Part shown: positions 1 to 8,300 of the stretch, one piece after another
How the letters are laid out: each line of letters opens with the position of its first letter
Numbering within the stretch: the stretch's first letter is position 1
Made by a program: the position numbers and the translations under genes
From: an uncultured Gemmiger sp.
Lineage (GTDB): Bacteria; Bacillota; Clostridia; Oscillospirales; Ruminococcaceae
NCBI GenBank assembly: GCA_947631565.1
Contig: CANRLV010000001.1
Coordinates: 1 to 64,000 of the forward strand
DNA: 64,000 bases
Direction: 5' to 3'
Notes under the pieces: generated by a model
The model's database searches: none
Told to the model about the DNA's origin: nothing
The model's input: only the letters and a program-made list of their open reading frames with translations

Positions 1-959
1 TGGGCCAGCGCCGCCCGGTCCAGCTCGATCCAGCAGCGGGCGGTGGGGTCCGGGCGGGGCCAAAAGGCCCACGGCGCACACACCGCCAGCGTCAGCGCGC
101 AGACCGCAAGATAAAACAGCAGGCTGTTCCTGACCGGCAGCGCGTGCACGAGCGCGATGACGGCCGGGTGCACAAGGTAGACCCCGCCTGCCAGCCGGCG
201 CAGCGCGGGGCTGCTTTTGGTCATGTCAACGATCGGCAGCAGGCAGAGCGCGCAGAGCGGCAGCAGCAGATACAGGCTGTCGTTAGCGGCCGGGTTTGAG
301 GCCATGCTTTGGGCGCGCAGCCAGAACGCCTCGGCGGTCAGGGCCGGCAGTGTGAGCGCCAGGCCCCAGCGGGGCAGCGGCAGCGGTCTTTGCGCCCACC
401 GCCGCCCCAGCAGCAAAAACAGCGGCGCAAAAAACAGGCCATTGCGCGTGGTGCCGCACACCGCCAGCACGGTCCGCACCACCGGCAGCGCCCCGGCCAC
501 GGGGTACCAGGCATTGCCGGCGGCGCCAACGGCGTAAAGGGCCGCGGCCAGTGCCAGCGCGGCACGGGGCCCCGCATACCGCCAAAGCGCCGCCGCCAGC
601 ACCAGTCCGAACGCGGTGGCGGGCAGGTACCACAGGTGGTAGAACGTCTCGCCCGTCAGCAGCCGCCGCACGGCGGCCGCCGCGCTTTGCCAGCAGCCGG
701 CATAGACCGACAGCGGCAGGTAGCAAAGGCTGGCCGCGCCCCACAGCGCCAGCAGCCGCCCCGCCTGCCGGCAAACCGCGGCGCGGCCCTTTGGCAGCAC
801 GAAATACCCGCTCAGCAGCCAGAAATATGGCACCGCCAGCCGGGCCAGCACATGGCAGAGGAAATGATCCGCCGCCGGGCTGATGTCCGCCAACGGCCCG
901 GTGTGGAGGGCCGCCACCAGCAGCGCCGCGGCCAGGCGCAGCGCGTCAGCGGGCAGCAT
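1..959 (-). CDS. vanT: VanT-type membrane serine racemase, N-terminal part (partial)
   Basis: The last gene of the vanG cluster is cut by the left window edge, leaving about 319 residues. The start is an ATG at 959, with GGAGGAG seven bases upstream, overlapping the end of vanXY by 14 bp. The visible protein is a chain of about ten hydrophobic segments of the acyltransferase-3 type. Just before the edge comes a short soluble stretch with WIELDRAAL, which looks like the first strand of an alanine-racemase barrel (family form WIEIDLDAL). This two-part build, membrane acyltransferase-3 domain plus PLP racemase, is that of VanT, which makes D-Ser for D-Ala-D-Ser ends. The racemase lysine and the rest of the barrel lie outside the window, so activity cannot be judged. 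The neighbours (VanG ligase, VanXY peptidase) strongly support the call. Confidence 0.85.
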   Translation of the reverse strand, partial: MLPADALRLAAALLVAALHTGPLADISPAADHFLCHVLARLAVPYFWLLSGYFVLPKGRAAVCRQAGRLLALWGAASLCYLPLSVYAGCWQSAAAAVRRLLTGETFYHLWYLPATAFGLVLAAALWRYAGPRAALALAAALYAVGAAGNAWYPVAGALPVVRTVLAVCGTTRNGLFFAPLFLLLGRRWAQRPLPLPRWGLALTLPALTAEAFWLRAQSMASNPAANDSLYLLLPLCALCLLPIVDMTKSSPALRRLAGGVYLVHPAVIALVHALPVRNSLLFYLAVCALTLAVCAPWAFWPRPDPTARCWIELDRAALA

Positions 960-1494
960 GCAGATACTCCTCCAGGCACAGACCGGCGGCGGCCATGCGG
1001 GCGGCGTGCGGCGCGCCCACATAGCGGAAATGCCACGGCTCGTGGGCGATGCCGGTCACATCTTCCTTGCCGGCCGGGTAGCGCAGCACAAAGCCGTAGG
1101 CCGCGGCACAGCGGCGAAAGGCCCCGCACACGCCGTCGGCCGGGAAATCAGGGCGGATCAAGTCGACCGGCACGCCGTCGCGCCGCAGCGCCAGGTCGAT
1201 GGCAAGGCCGGTCTGGTGCTCACTGCAGCCGGGGCGGGCGACATAGCTTTGGGTGAAGGCGGGGCCGTTTTCCGCCATGCTCCCATCCCAGAGGGCCTGC
1301 TGTTCGGCGGCAGAGCGCCAGCCGCTGACCGGCATGATGCGCCCCGCGGCATCCAGCTCCGCCAGCAGCGCGTGCAGCGCCGCGGCGGCCGGGCCCCACA
1401 GGCAGACGGCGCTGCCGCACACGGGCGCCAGCTCCGCCAGCGTCAGCGCGCCCCGGTAGGGGTTTTCGGCATTGACGAGCTGTAAGATATTCAT
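946..1494 (-). CDS. vanXY: VanXY-type D,D-dipeptidase/D,D-carboxypeptidase
   Basis: A 182-residue metallopeptidase of the VanY/VanXY (M15B) group. The zinc and catalytic motifs are intact: SEHQTGLAID (H93, D100) and EPWHFRYVG (E152, H155). There is no signal peptide or membrane anchor, as in the cytoplasmic VanXY enzymes of vanC, vanE and vanG clusters. In that setting the enzyme cuts D-Ala-D-Ala dipeptides and removes the terminal D-Ala from precursors, so that only D-Ala-D-Ser precursors remain. Its ATG overlaps the TGA of vanG (ATGA) and its end overlaps the vanT start, so the three genes are translationally coupled. It could in principle be a plain LdcB/VanY carboxypeptidase, but the setting argues for VanXY. 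Confidence 0.88.
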   Translation of the reverse strand: MNILQLVNAENPYRGALTLAELAPVCGSAVCLWGPAAAALHALLAELDAAGRIMPVSGWRSAAEQQALWDGSMAENGPAFTQSYVARPGCSEHQTGLAIDLALRRDGVPVDLIRPDFPADGVCGAFRRCAAAYGFVLRYPAGKEDVTGIAHEPWHFRYVGAPHAARMAAAGLCLEEYLHAAR

Positions 1495-2582
1495 GCGCCC
1501 GCCTCCCCGGCCTGGGCCAGGATCATGGCCACGGCCTGCGCAAAGCCGTACCCGGCGGCGCGCATCATGGCCGGCCAGCGGCTGTGGGCGGTAAAGCCGG
1601 GGATGGTGTTGACCTCGTTGAAGACGATCTCACCCGCCGGCGTCAGGAACAGGTCGACGCGGGCAAAGCCCCGGCAGCCCAGCGCCCGGTAGACCGCAGC
1701 CGCCGCCTGTTTAACGGCCTGCGCCTGTTCCGCCGGGATGCGGGCCGGGGTGTGGATGGCGGAATTCTGCAGGGTGTATTTCTCGCTGTAGTCAAAAAAG
1801 CCGCCGCCGGCCGCGCCGCTTTGCACAGCGGCGCCGAGCTCGATCTCGTCGACCGCGCCCAGCAGCAGCGCGCCGTTTTTGTCGGGGCCCAGCACCGCGC
1901 AGCCCACCTCAAAGCCGGGCACGGCCTTTTCCACCAGCACCTCGTCGTCATACCGCAGTGCCGCGCAGAGGGCGGCGGGCAGGGCCTCGCGCGCGGCGGC
2001 GCGGGTGACGCCGAGGCTGCTGCCGGCGCGCAGCGGCTTGACGAACAGCGGCCAGCCCAGCGCCTCGGCGCGGGCGGCGGCCGTCTCGGCGCTGTCCGCG
2101 CGGGTCAGCGTAAAGCCGCGCGGCACGGCCACACCGGCCTGCGCGGCCAGCAGATGGGCCCGGTGCTTGTCCATGCACAGGGCGCTTGCCAGCGTGCCGC
2201 AGCCGGCCACCGGGATGCCGGCCAGCTCGCACAGGCCCTGCACGGTGCCGTCCTCACCGCCGCGCCCGTGCAGGATGGGTAGAGCGATGTCCACCGGCAC
2301 GGCGCGAAAGCTGCCGTCTGGCCGGCGGCACAAAAGTCCGTGGTCGGCGCGGTCGGGCGAGAGCAGGCAGGGCGTGCCGGCGGCCTCCCAACTGCCGTCT
2401 GCAATAGCCGCCAACGGCCCGTCATAGCGCAGCCAGCGCCCGGCGCGGGTGATGCCGACCGCGATGACATCGTAGCATTGGCGGTCGATGACCTCCAGCA
2501 CGGCGGCAGCCGACTGCAGGCTGACCGCATGCTCGCCCGAGGTGCCGCCAAAGAGGACGGCGACGGTCTTTTTTGTACGCAT
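1491..2582 (-). CDS. vanG: VanG-type D-Ala--D-Ser ligase
   Basis: A 363-residue ATP-grasp ligase. The start is the ATG at 2582, where the family N-terminus MRTKKTVAVLFGG begins and where AAGGAAAGG stands about nine bases upstream; an in-frame extension to 2642 has no such support. From memory it closely follows VanG of Enterococcus faecalis throughout: VSLQSA near residue 20, LPILHGRGGEDGTVQG at 101-116, ALCMDKHRAH near 135-143, FVKPLRAGSS near 180-189, FEVGCAVLG, and the VanG-typical FFDYSEKYTL followed by FNEVNTIPGFTAHSR. It would join D-Ala to D-Ser, lowering vancomycin affinity. It is the first gene of the G-XY-T unit, behind its own promoter region (2643-2711). An ordinary housekeeping Ddl is less likely because of the EKY-type omega loop and the vanXY and vanT neighbours. 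Confidence 0.92.
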   Translation of the reverse strand: MRTKKTVAVLFGGTSGEHAVSLQSAAAVLEVIDRQCYDVIAVGITRAGRWLRYDGPLAAIADGSWEAAGTPCLLSPDRADHGLLCRRPDGSFRAVPVDIALPILHGRGGEDGTVQGLCELAGIPVAGCGTLASALCMDKHRAHLLAAQAGVAVPRGFTLTRADSAETAAARAEALGWPLFVKPLRAGSSLGVTRAAAREALPAALCAALRYDDEVLVEKAVPGFEVGCAVLGPDKNGALLLGAVDEIELGAAVQSGAAGGGFFDYSEKYTLQNSAIHTPARIPAEQAQAVKQAAAAVYRALGCRGFARVDLFLTPAGEIVFNEVNTIPGFTAHSRWPAMMRAAGYGFAQAVAMILAQAGEAGA

Positions 2583-2643
2583 AAAGGTCCCTTTCCTTCC
2601 GGCTTTTGGGGTACGGTCGCGGGCCGGGCCTGCCGTGCGCAAA

Positions 2644-2710
2644 CCCCGTCCGCTGCCTACCAGTGTAGCGGACGGGGCTTGAAGCTGCTTTAAGAAAGGC
2701 TTTAAAAAGG
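2644..2710 (-). promoter_or_regulatory. Candidate vanG promoter with tandem 12-bp boxes and a hairpin
   Basis: Between vanS and vanG, two 12-bp direct repeats read GCTTTAAGAAAG (2687-2698) and GCTTTAAAAAGG (2699-2710) on the plus strand. They are AT-rich islands in GC-rich DNA. On the minus strand they cover the -35 region (2685-2690) of a possible promoter with -10 TACACT (2667-2662). Tandem boxes over the -35 fit activation by an OmpR-type regulator such as VanR; this is inference. A perfect 11-bp inverted repeat (2644-2654 with 2667-2677) encloses the -10 and could act as a weak terminator for vanRS transcripts or as a leader structure. Its run of T on the minus side is short. Confidence 0.5.
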
Positions 2711-2711
2711 G

Positions 2712-3971
2712 TTAAGGCTTTGCTAAGGCGGGCGTGGTTTTTTCCTGCGGCGGGGGCGGCAGGGTGACGGTGAAGGTGGTCACCTCATCGGCACTGGCGG
2801 CGGTGATGGTGCCGCCGTGGCGGGTGACGATCTCTTTCGCGATGGCCAGACCAAGCCCGGCGCCGCCGCTGCCGTCGCTGCTGCGCGCCGCGTCCAGCCG
2901 GAAAAAGCGCTCGAACACCGCCTGCAGGCGTTCGGGCGGGATGGTGGGGCCGCGGTTCTGCACGCGCACCGTGATGCCCGTCTCCCCCGCCGCGGCCTGT
3001 ACCGTGACAGGGGTGCCGGGGGTGCTGTAGGCGACGGCATTCCTGAGCAGGTTATTGAACACGCGCGCCAGCTTGCCGGCATCGCCGTAGGCGGGCAGTG
3101 TGTCCGGCGCCTCCAGCGTGAGCGTGTTGCCGTGGGCGGTGAGCGCCGGGTAAAATTCGTCGGTCAGCTGTTCGAGCAGGCAGCGCAGGTCAAAGCGCTG
3201 CTGTTCGAGCGGCAGCTCGCTCAAATTATAGCGTGTTATCTCAAAAAATTCATTGACGAGCGTTTCCAGCCGGCGGGCCTTGTCCAGCGCGATGCCGGTG
3301 TATTTGGCGCGCTGCGCAGGCGGCATGTCGGGGGCCTCCTCCAGCAGGCTTAGATACCCGATGACCGAGGTCAACGGCGTGCGGACGTCGTGCGCCAGGT
3401 ACATGACCAGGTCATTTTTGCGCTGCTCGGCGAGCCTGGATTCGAGCCGCCGACGCTCCAGCGTTTCGCGCACGGTGTTGAACTGCCGCTCGAGCGGGCG
3501 CAGGTCCGGCGAGAGCACGACGGGGCGGCCGTCCTCAGCCAGCAGCGTGTCGAGCCCCTGCTCGATCTGGGCAAAGTAGCGCAGGAACCAACCGAGGGCG
3601 AACCGCATGAATACAAAAAACACCGCCAGCACGGCCCCGGCCATGACAAAGCCGTAATGGTCGTACACGATGCGGTTGTACGCCTCGACGGCAGCCCAAT
3701 GGTCTATGCCCGCAAGATGCACGAGCAGCCACACCCCGGTGTTGGCGATGACGCCGTTGGGCAGCTGGGTGTGTAGAAAAACGAGCAGCAGCAGCGAGCC
3801 AAAGGCCAGCCCCAGCATCTGCCAGAAGATCTTGCGCTGCAGCGGGCCGTACTGCCCGCGCGGGCGCCTGAGCCAGAATGCCCGCACGGCGGTGAACAGC
3901 AGCCCCGCCAACACCGCCGCCAGCGCCATGAGCAGGGCGCCGCCCAACAGGAGCACGAAAATTTCAGCCAA
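2712..3971 (-). CDS. vanS: VanS-type sensor histidine kinase
   Basis: A membrane sensor kinase of about 419 residues. I chose the TTG at 3971, which overlaps the vanR stop by a few bases; an ATG further in (MALAAVLAG) is possible, and the upstream ATG would give a 90-bp overlap with vanR. Two hydrophobic segments (about residues 3-28 and 40-62, with another before the HAMP-like linker near 110-130) lead to the kinase core: H-box YLAHDVRTPLTSVIGYLSLL, N-box NNLLRNAVAYS, and GLGLAIAKEIV in the ATP lid region. The H-box and what follows are very like VanS of vanG and vanC systems. It would phosphorylate the adjacent VanR. The ligand-sensing part is short, so what it senses cannot be read from the sequence. 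Confidence 0.85.
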   Translation of the reverse strand: MAEIFVLLLGGALLMALAAVLAGLLFTAVRAFWLRRPRGQYGPLQRKIFWQMLGLAFGSLLLLVFLHTQLPNGVIANTGVWLLVHLAGIDHWAAVEAYNRIVYDHYGFVMAGAVLAVFFVFMRFALGWFLRYFAQIEQGLDTLLAEDGRPVVLSPDLRPLERQFNTVRETLERRRLESRLAEQRKNDLVMYLAHDVRTPLTSVIGYLSLLEEAPDMPPAQRAKYTGIALDKARRLETLVNEFFEITRYNLSELPLEQQRFDLRCLLEQLTDEFYPALTAHGNTLTLEAPDTLPAYGDAGKLARVFNNLLRNAVAYSTPGTPVTVQAAAGETGITVRVQNRGPTIPPERLQAVFERFFRLDAARSSDGSGGAGLGLAIAKEIVTRHGGTITAASADEVTTFTVTLPPPPQEKTTPALAKP

Positions 3972-4656
3972 GCTTATACCCCACTCCCCACACGGTCTTG
4001 ATATACTGCGGCTCGGCGCCGGTGTCGCCGAGCTTTTCACGCAGGTGGCGCACATGCACCGTGATGGTGCTTGTGGCCTTGGTGTAGTATTCCTCCGGCC
4101 AGAGGCGGCGGAACAGCTCCTCGGTACTGACGACGCTGCCGCCCGCCTCGCACAGGATGCGCAGCAGCGAAAACTCCGTCGGCGTCAGTTCGACCGGCTG
4201 CCCGGCCACCGTGCAGGTGTGGGCGGCCGCGTCCAGCTCCAGCGCCTTGTGGAGGAACACCGTGCCGGGCGCGGCGGCCGGCTGGTTGTAGCGCGTGTAG
4301 CGCCGCAGCTGCGCCTTGACCCGGGCCACCAGCTCGAGTGGGCGGAACGGCTTGGTGATGTAATCGTCGGCGCCCAAGGCCAGACCGTTGATCTTGTCCA
4401 GCTCGGCGTCGCGCGCGGTGAGCATGAGCACCGGCCAGGTCCAGCGTTCCCGGATGGCGCGGCAGAGGGCAAAGCCGTCGGTGCCGGGCAGCATGACGTC
4501 CAGCAGCGCCAGGCTGAACCCGCCCTGCTCGATGGCCGCCAGCGCGCCGGCGGCGTCATAGCAGACGGTCACCGCATAGCCCTCGCCGCGCAGGTAGAGC
4601 GCCACCAGGTCGGCGATCTCCCGTTCGTCGTCCACGACCAGAATGTGTTCCGCCAT
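3964..4656 (-). CDS. vanR: VanR-type OmpR-family response regulator
   Basis: A 230-residue regulator with an N-terminal receiver (acidic pair D9/D10, phospho-acceptor D53 in LLDVMLPGTDG, T80, K102 in TKPF) and a C-terminal winged helix of the OmpR/PhoB type (TPTEFSLLRILCEAGG and the recognition helix TSTITVHVRHLREKLG). It pairs with the overlapping vanS-type kinase and would switch on the vanG-vanXY-vanT unit. The ATG at 4656 has AAAGGGGG upstream and its own promoter at 4679-4707. The TTTAAGAAA word upstream of its promoter (minus strand, 4745-4737) also occurs in the tandem boxes before vanG, which suggests autoregulation; this is inference. Confidence 0.88.
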   Translation of the reverse strand: MAEHILVVDDEREIADLVALYLRGEGYAVTVCYDAAGALAAIEQGGFSLALLDVMLPGTDGFALCRAIRERWTWPVLMLTARDAELDKINGLALGADDYITKPFRPLELVARVKAQLRRYTRYNQPAAAPGTVFLHKALELDAAAHTCTVAGQPVELTPTEFSLLRILCEAGGSVVSTEELFRRLWPEEYYTKATSTITVHVRHLREKLGDTGAEPQYIKTVWGVGYKLG

Positions 4657-4678
4657 CTTTTGGCCCCCTTTGGGGAAC

Positions 4679-4707
4679 AGTATACCAAAAAAGGAGCCGC
4701 CTGTGCA
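4679..4707 (-). promoter_or_regulatory. Promoter of vanRS
   Basis: On the minus strand: -35 TGCACA (4707-4702), 17-bp spacer, -10 TATACT (4684-4679). The -35 hexamer lies in the loop of the terminator hairpin at 4687-4718, so the end of the tetR transcript and the start of the vanR transcript overlap. An AT-rich inverted repeat, CTTAAGATTTTCTTAA (4729-4744), sits just upstream and is a plausible regulator site. Confidence 0.6.
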
Positions 4708-4718
4708 GGGCGGACTCC
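4687..4718 (-). terminator. Intrinsic terminator of the RND/tetR unit
   Basis: On the minus strand an imperfect stem (AGGAGTCCGCC with GGCGGCTCCT, one mismatch) and a seven-base loop run directly into six T. It follows the tetR stop by about 40 bp. Confidence 0.75.
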
Positions 4719-4756
4719 TTGCGAAATGCTTAAGATTTTCTTAAACTTTTGCGGTT

Positions 4757-5365
4757 TCAGGGCCGCAGCGCGCGGCCGAGCAGCTGGCGGGTGTGGGCCA
4801 GCATGACCTCGCGCGGGGGATGCTGGGCCGGCGGCAGCGCCGTCAGCCCGACGACGCAGCTGACAAGGCTGGCCATCAGCGCGTACAGGCAGTAGTCATC
4901 GTCCAGGCCAGGGTCCAGCTCACCGTTTTGGCGCAGGCGGCCGAGCGCCGCGCACAGCACCCCGCGCAGCCGGCCGGTCAGGGCCGGGTCCGCCGCGCAG
5001 CCGTCGGCGGACGGGCGCGCCACGCCCAGTGCCCCCGCCACCACGCGGTAGATGCCCACGCGGTCCCGGACGAGCTCGGTGATGTAATCGATCATCGCCC
5101 CGATCAGTTCGTCCAGCGTCCCGCAGCGCGCGGCGGCCTCCTCCAGCCGGTCGAGCTCCGACTGCACGCACCACTTGGTGACAGCGCGCAGGATGGCGTC
5201 CTTGGAGGGGAAATACTCATACACCGTGCCCTTGCCGATGTCGGCCGCCTCGGCGATCTGCTGCACGGTCACGCCACTCCACTCGGCCCCGCCGGCCAGC
5301 AGGTCCAGCGTGGCGCGGTAGATGGCGATCTCCTTTTGGCGCGGCGCCTGCTGCTTTTCCATCAC
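4757..5365 (-). CDS. TetR/AcrR-family transcriptional repressor
   Basis: A 202-residue regulator. The N-terminal helix-turn-helix is clear (TVQQIAEAADIGKGTVYEYF, about residues 28-47). The rest is the helical ligand-binding and dimer domain, which is not diagnostic. Its start overlaps the stop of the RND gene (ATGA), so the two are co-transcribed; either of two adjacent ATG codons could be used. The likely target is the perfect palindrome at 9967-9986, just after the start of the RND transcript, which gives a simple model: an effector drug releases TetR and derepresses pump and repressor together. Pump regulation is typical for this pairing; the effector is unknown. Confidence 0.85.
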   Translation of the reverse strand: MMEKQQAPRQKEIAIYRATLDLLAGGAEWSGVTVQQIAEAADIGKGTVYEYFPSKDAILRAVTKWCVQSELDRLEEAAARCGTLDELIGAMIDYITELVRDRVGIYRVVAGALGVARPSADGCAADPALTGRLRGVLCAALGRLRQNGELDPGLDDDYCLYALMASLVSCVVGLTALPPAQHPPREVMLAHTRQLLGRALRP

Positions 5366-8300
5366 TGCTCACCCCCCTGCTTCGGCAATTCGACGGTAAA
5401 GTCCTCTTCCTCCGGCTCTTCCGGCGCCGGGACCGGCACGGCGTCCGCCGCGGCGGACAGCAGCGCACCGCCGTATTTGGCCGCGAACTCGGCCGCGTCG
5501 TCGGGCAGGTCGTCCATGCCGTCGTCGCCGACATCGACGTTGACCGGCTGTTTTTTGAACAGCATATCGTAGATGACCGGCACGATGAACAGCGTCATCA
5601 GCGTGGCGTAGAGCAGGCCGCCGACGATGACGATGGCCATGCCGCGGCCCATCTCGCTGCCGGGGTCGGAGCTGAACAGCATCGTCACCATGGCCAGCAC
5701 GGTGGTCAGCGTCGTCATCAAAATGGGGCGCATACGCGTGGTGCCGGCGGCGACGAGGGCCGTGGTGCGGTCCAGCCCGCCGACGCGCAGCTGGTTGGTG
5801 TAGTCGACAAAGACGATGCCGTTGTTGACGATGACGCCCATCAGCACCAAAAAGCCCATCAGGCTCATCAGCGACAGCGTCTCGCGGAAGGCGAGCAGCG
5901 CCAGCATACCGCCGGTAAAGGCCAGCGGCACCGTGAACAGCACGATGAAGGGCGAGAGCAGGCTCTGGAACTGGGCCACCATGACCAGGTAGATCATGAT
6001 GAACGCCAGCGCCAGCATACCGGCCATCTGGACGAGCATCTCATCGATCTGGGTCGATTCGCCGGCGAGCTCGGCGGTGTAGCCCTCGGGCAGGGTCAGC
6101 GTATCCAGGCGGTCGCGCACCTCGCGGGCGAGCAGGCTCGTGTTGTAGCCGGCCTCGGTCGCCGACGTGATGATCAGGTAGCGGCTCTGGTTCTCGCGCG
6201 CGATGCTGCTGACGCCGGGCGCGTCAAGGCGGTTGGCAAACTCGCCCAGGGTATGGGTCTCGGTCACCTGGTTGCCCTCGTCGTCGGTCGTGGTCGTCGT
6301 GAACTCGTGCTTGAAGATCGTTTCGAGGTCCGGCGTTTTGGTGGTGTCGATGATGTCGACGGTGTAGGTGTCGGCCCCGACCGTGAGGGTGGTGGAGGTC
6401 GTCTCGGTGGTCAGCGCCGCGGAAAGCTCCGCGAACACCTGCGCCACGGTCAGACCGTACTCCATCGCGCGGTCCTTGTTGACGATGACACGCACCTCGG
6501 TGTCGGCCTCCTCCTGGCCGTTGGAGATGTCGGTGATGCCGGGGACCTCGGCCATCAAGGCCTCGACCTGGCCGCCGAGGTCGAGCAGCGTATCAAGGTC
6601 ATTGCCGTAGAGGTTGACCTCGACGCCGCTGCCGGTCAAAGCCGAGATATCCATCGCCGAGCCGGAGCCGACGTTGACCGTACAGTCGAGGTCGGCGGTG
6701 GCGTCGCGGATGGCCTGCTGCACGCCGGCCTGGTCGTTGTCGCCCTCGTCGTCGAGGATGATGTAGTAGATGAAGGAGGAGAAATCGTCCTCGCCCGTGC
6801 CGCCCAGGCCACCCACGATGCCGCCGGCGGCCGAGGCACTCATCGCGCCCACGCTCTCGATGCCCGGCACGGCCAGGATGCGCTCCATGACGGCGTCGGC
6901 GGTGGCGACGGAGGTATCTTTATCATTGCCTTCCGGCATCGTCACGTTGACCGAGACCTGGTTGGAGCTGATCTCGGGGATGAGCACAAGACCCATGTGC
7001 AGCACCTGCCACACGCTGAAGGCCAACAGCCCGACGGCCAGCGCCAGCGGCACGGCCTTGACCCGCAGGCAGGCGCGCAGCAGCTTTTCATAGCCAGCGG
7101 TCAGGCGGTCGAACCACGGGTGCGGGATATCGCGCGCCTTGCGCAGCAGCGTGCTGCCGGCGCAGGGCACGACGGTCAGGGCCACGGCCAGGCTGGCGCC
7201 AAGGCTGTAGCCGATGGTCAGGGCCATATCCATCATCAGCTGGCGGGTCAGCCCCTCGGTGAAGACGATGGGCACGAAGACGCAGACGGTGGTCAAGGTG
7301 GAGGCGATGATGGCCCCCGCCACCTGCCGCGCGCCCTGCACGGCGGCGCGGGCCGCCGGCACGCCGCGGGCGCGCAGACGGTAGATGTTCTCGATGACGA
7401 CGATGGAGTTGTCGACCAGCATGCCGATGCCGAGAGCCAGGCCGGAGAGGCTGATCATGTTGAGCGTGATGCCCGAGAAGTACATGAGCACGACGGCGAA
7501 CAGCACGCTTAAGGGGATGCTGATGGCCACGACCAGCGTCGGGCGCAGGTCTTTCAGGAACAGCGCCAGCACGATGATGGCGAGCGCCGCGCCCCAGAGC
7601 AGGTTGGACATGACGCTGTTGACGATGAGGCGGATGTAATCGCCCTGGTCCATGATGGGCGTCAGGTGCAGGCCGGGGTGCAGGTCCTCGAGCTCCCGCA
7701 TGGCGGCGTTGGCGGCGTCCGACACCTCGCTGGTCGAGGCGGTCGAGCCCTTGTAGAGCGCGAGCAGCACGGCCTGATTGGCGCCCATCTTGGCGTAGCT
7801 GTCGCCGGCATTGTCGGTGAGGACGACGTCGGCCACGTCCTTTAAGCGCACCTCTCCGACGCCGTCCATGTTGACGAGCAGCGTGTCCGCCAATTCCTCG
7901 ACGCTCGAGAACGGTTCGCCGACCTTGAGCAGGTAGGTCACGCCGTCGCCCTTGCCGCTGTCGATGTAGCCGGCGGGCATCGAGAAGTTCTGCGCGCTGA
8001 TGAGCTGGGTCAGCGTTTGGATGTTGAGCAGCTGGTCGAGGTTGGCGCTCTTGAGGGCCTCCTCGCGGGCGGACTCGTACTGTTCGCGGGCGGCGTCGAG
8101 CTGGGTCTGGCCTGCCTCCAGCTGGGCCTTGCCGCTTTCGAGCTGGAACTGCCCGAGCTGCAGCTGTGCCTGCATACCGCTGAACAGCAGCTGCGACGCC
8201 ATATCGCCGAGGGCCGGGTCCAGCGGATTGGCCTCCAGCCCCTGCAGGGTGCTTTGCAGGCTGGCGCGCTGGACGTTGAGGTCACCAAGCATCCCCTTGG

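Noticed and set aside
3972..4056. An upstream ATG that would give vanS a 30-residue N-terminal extension
   Set aside because: It would overlap vanR by about 90 bp and add a Cys/Ser/Pro-rich stretch without hydrophobic character. The TTG at 3971 gives a normal overlap and a membrane helix at the N-terminus.
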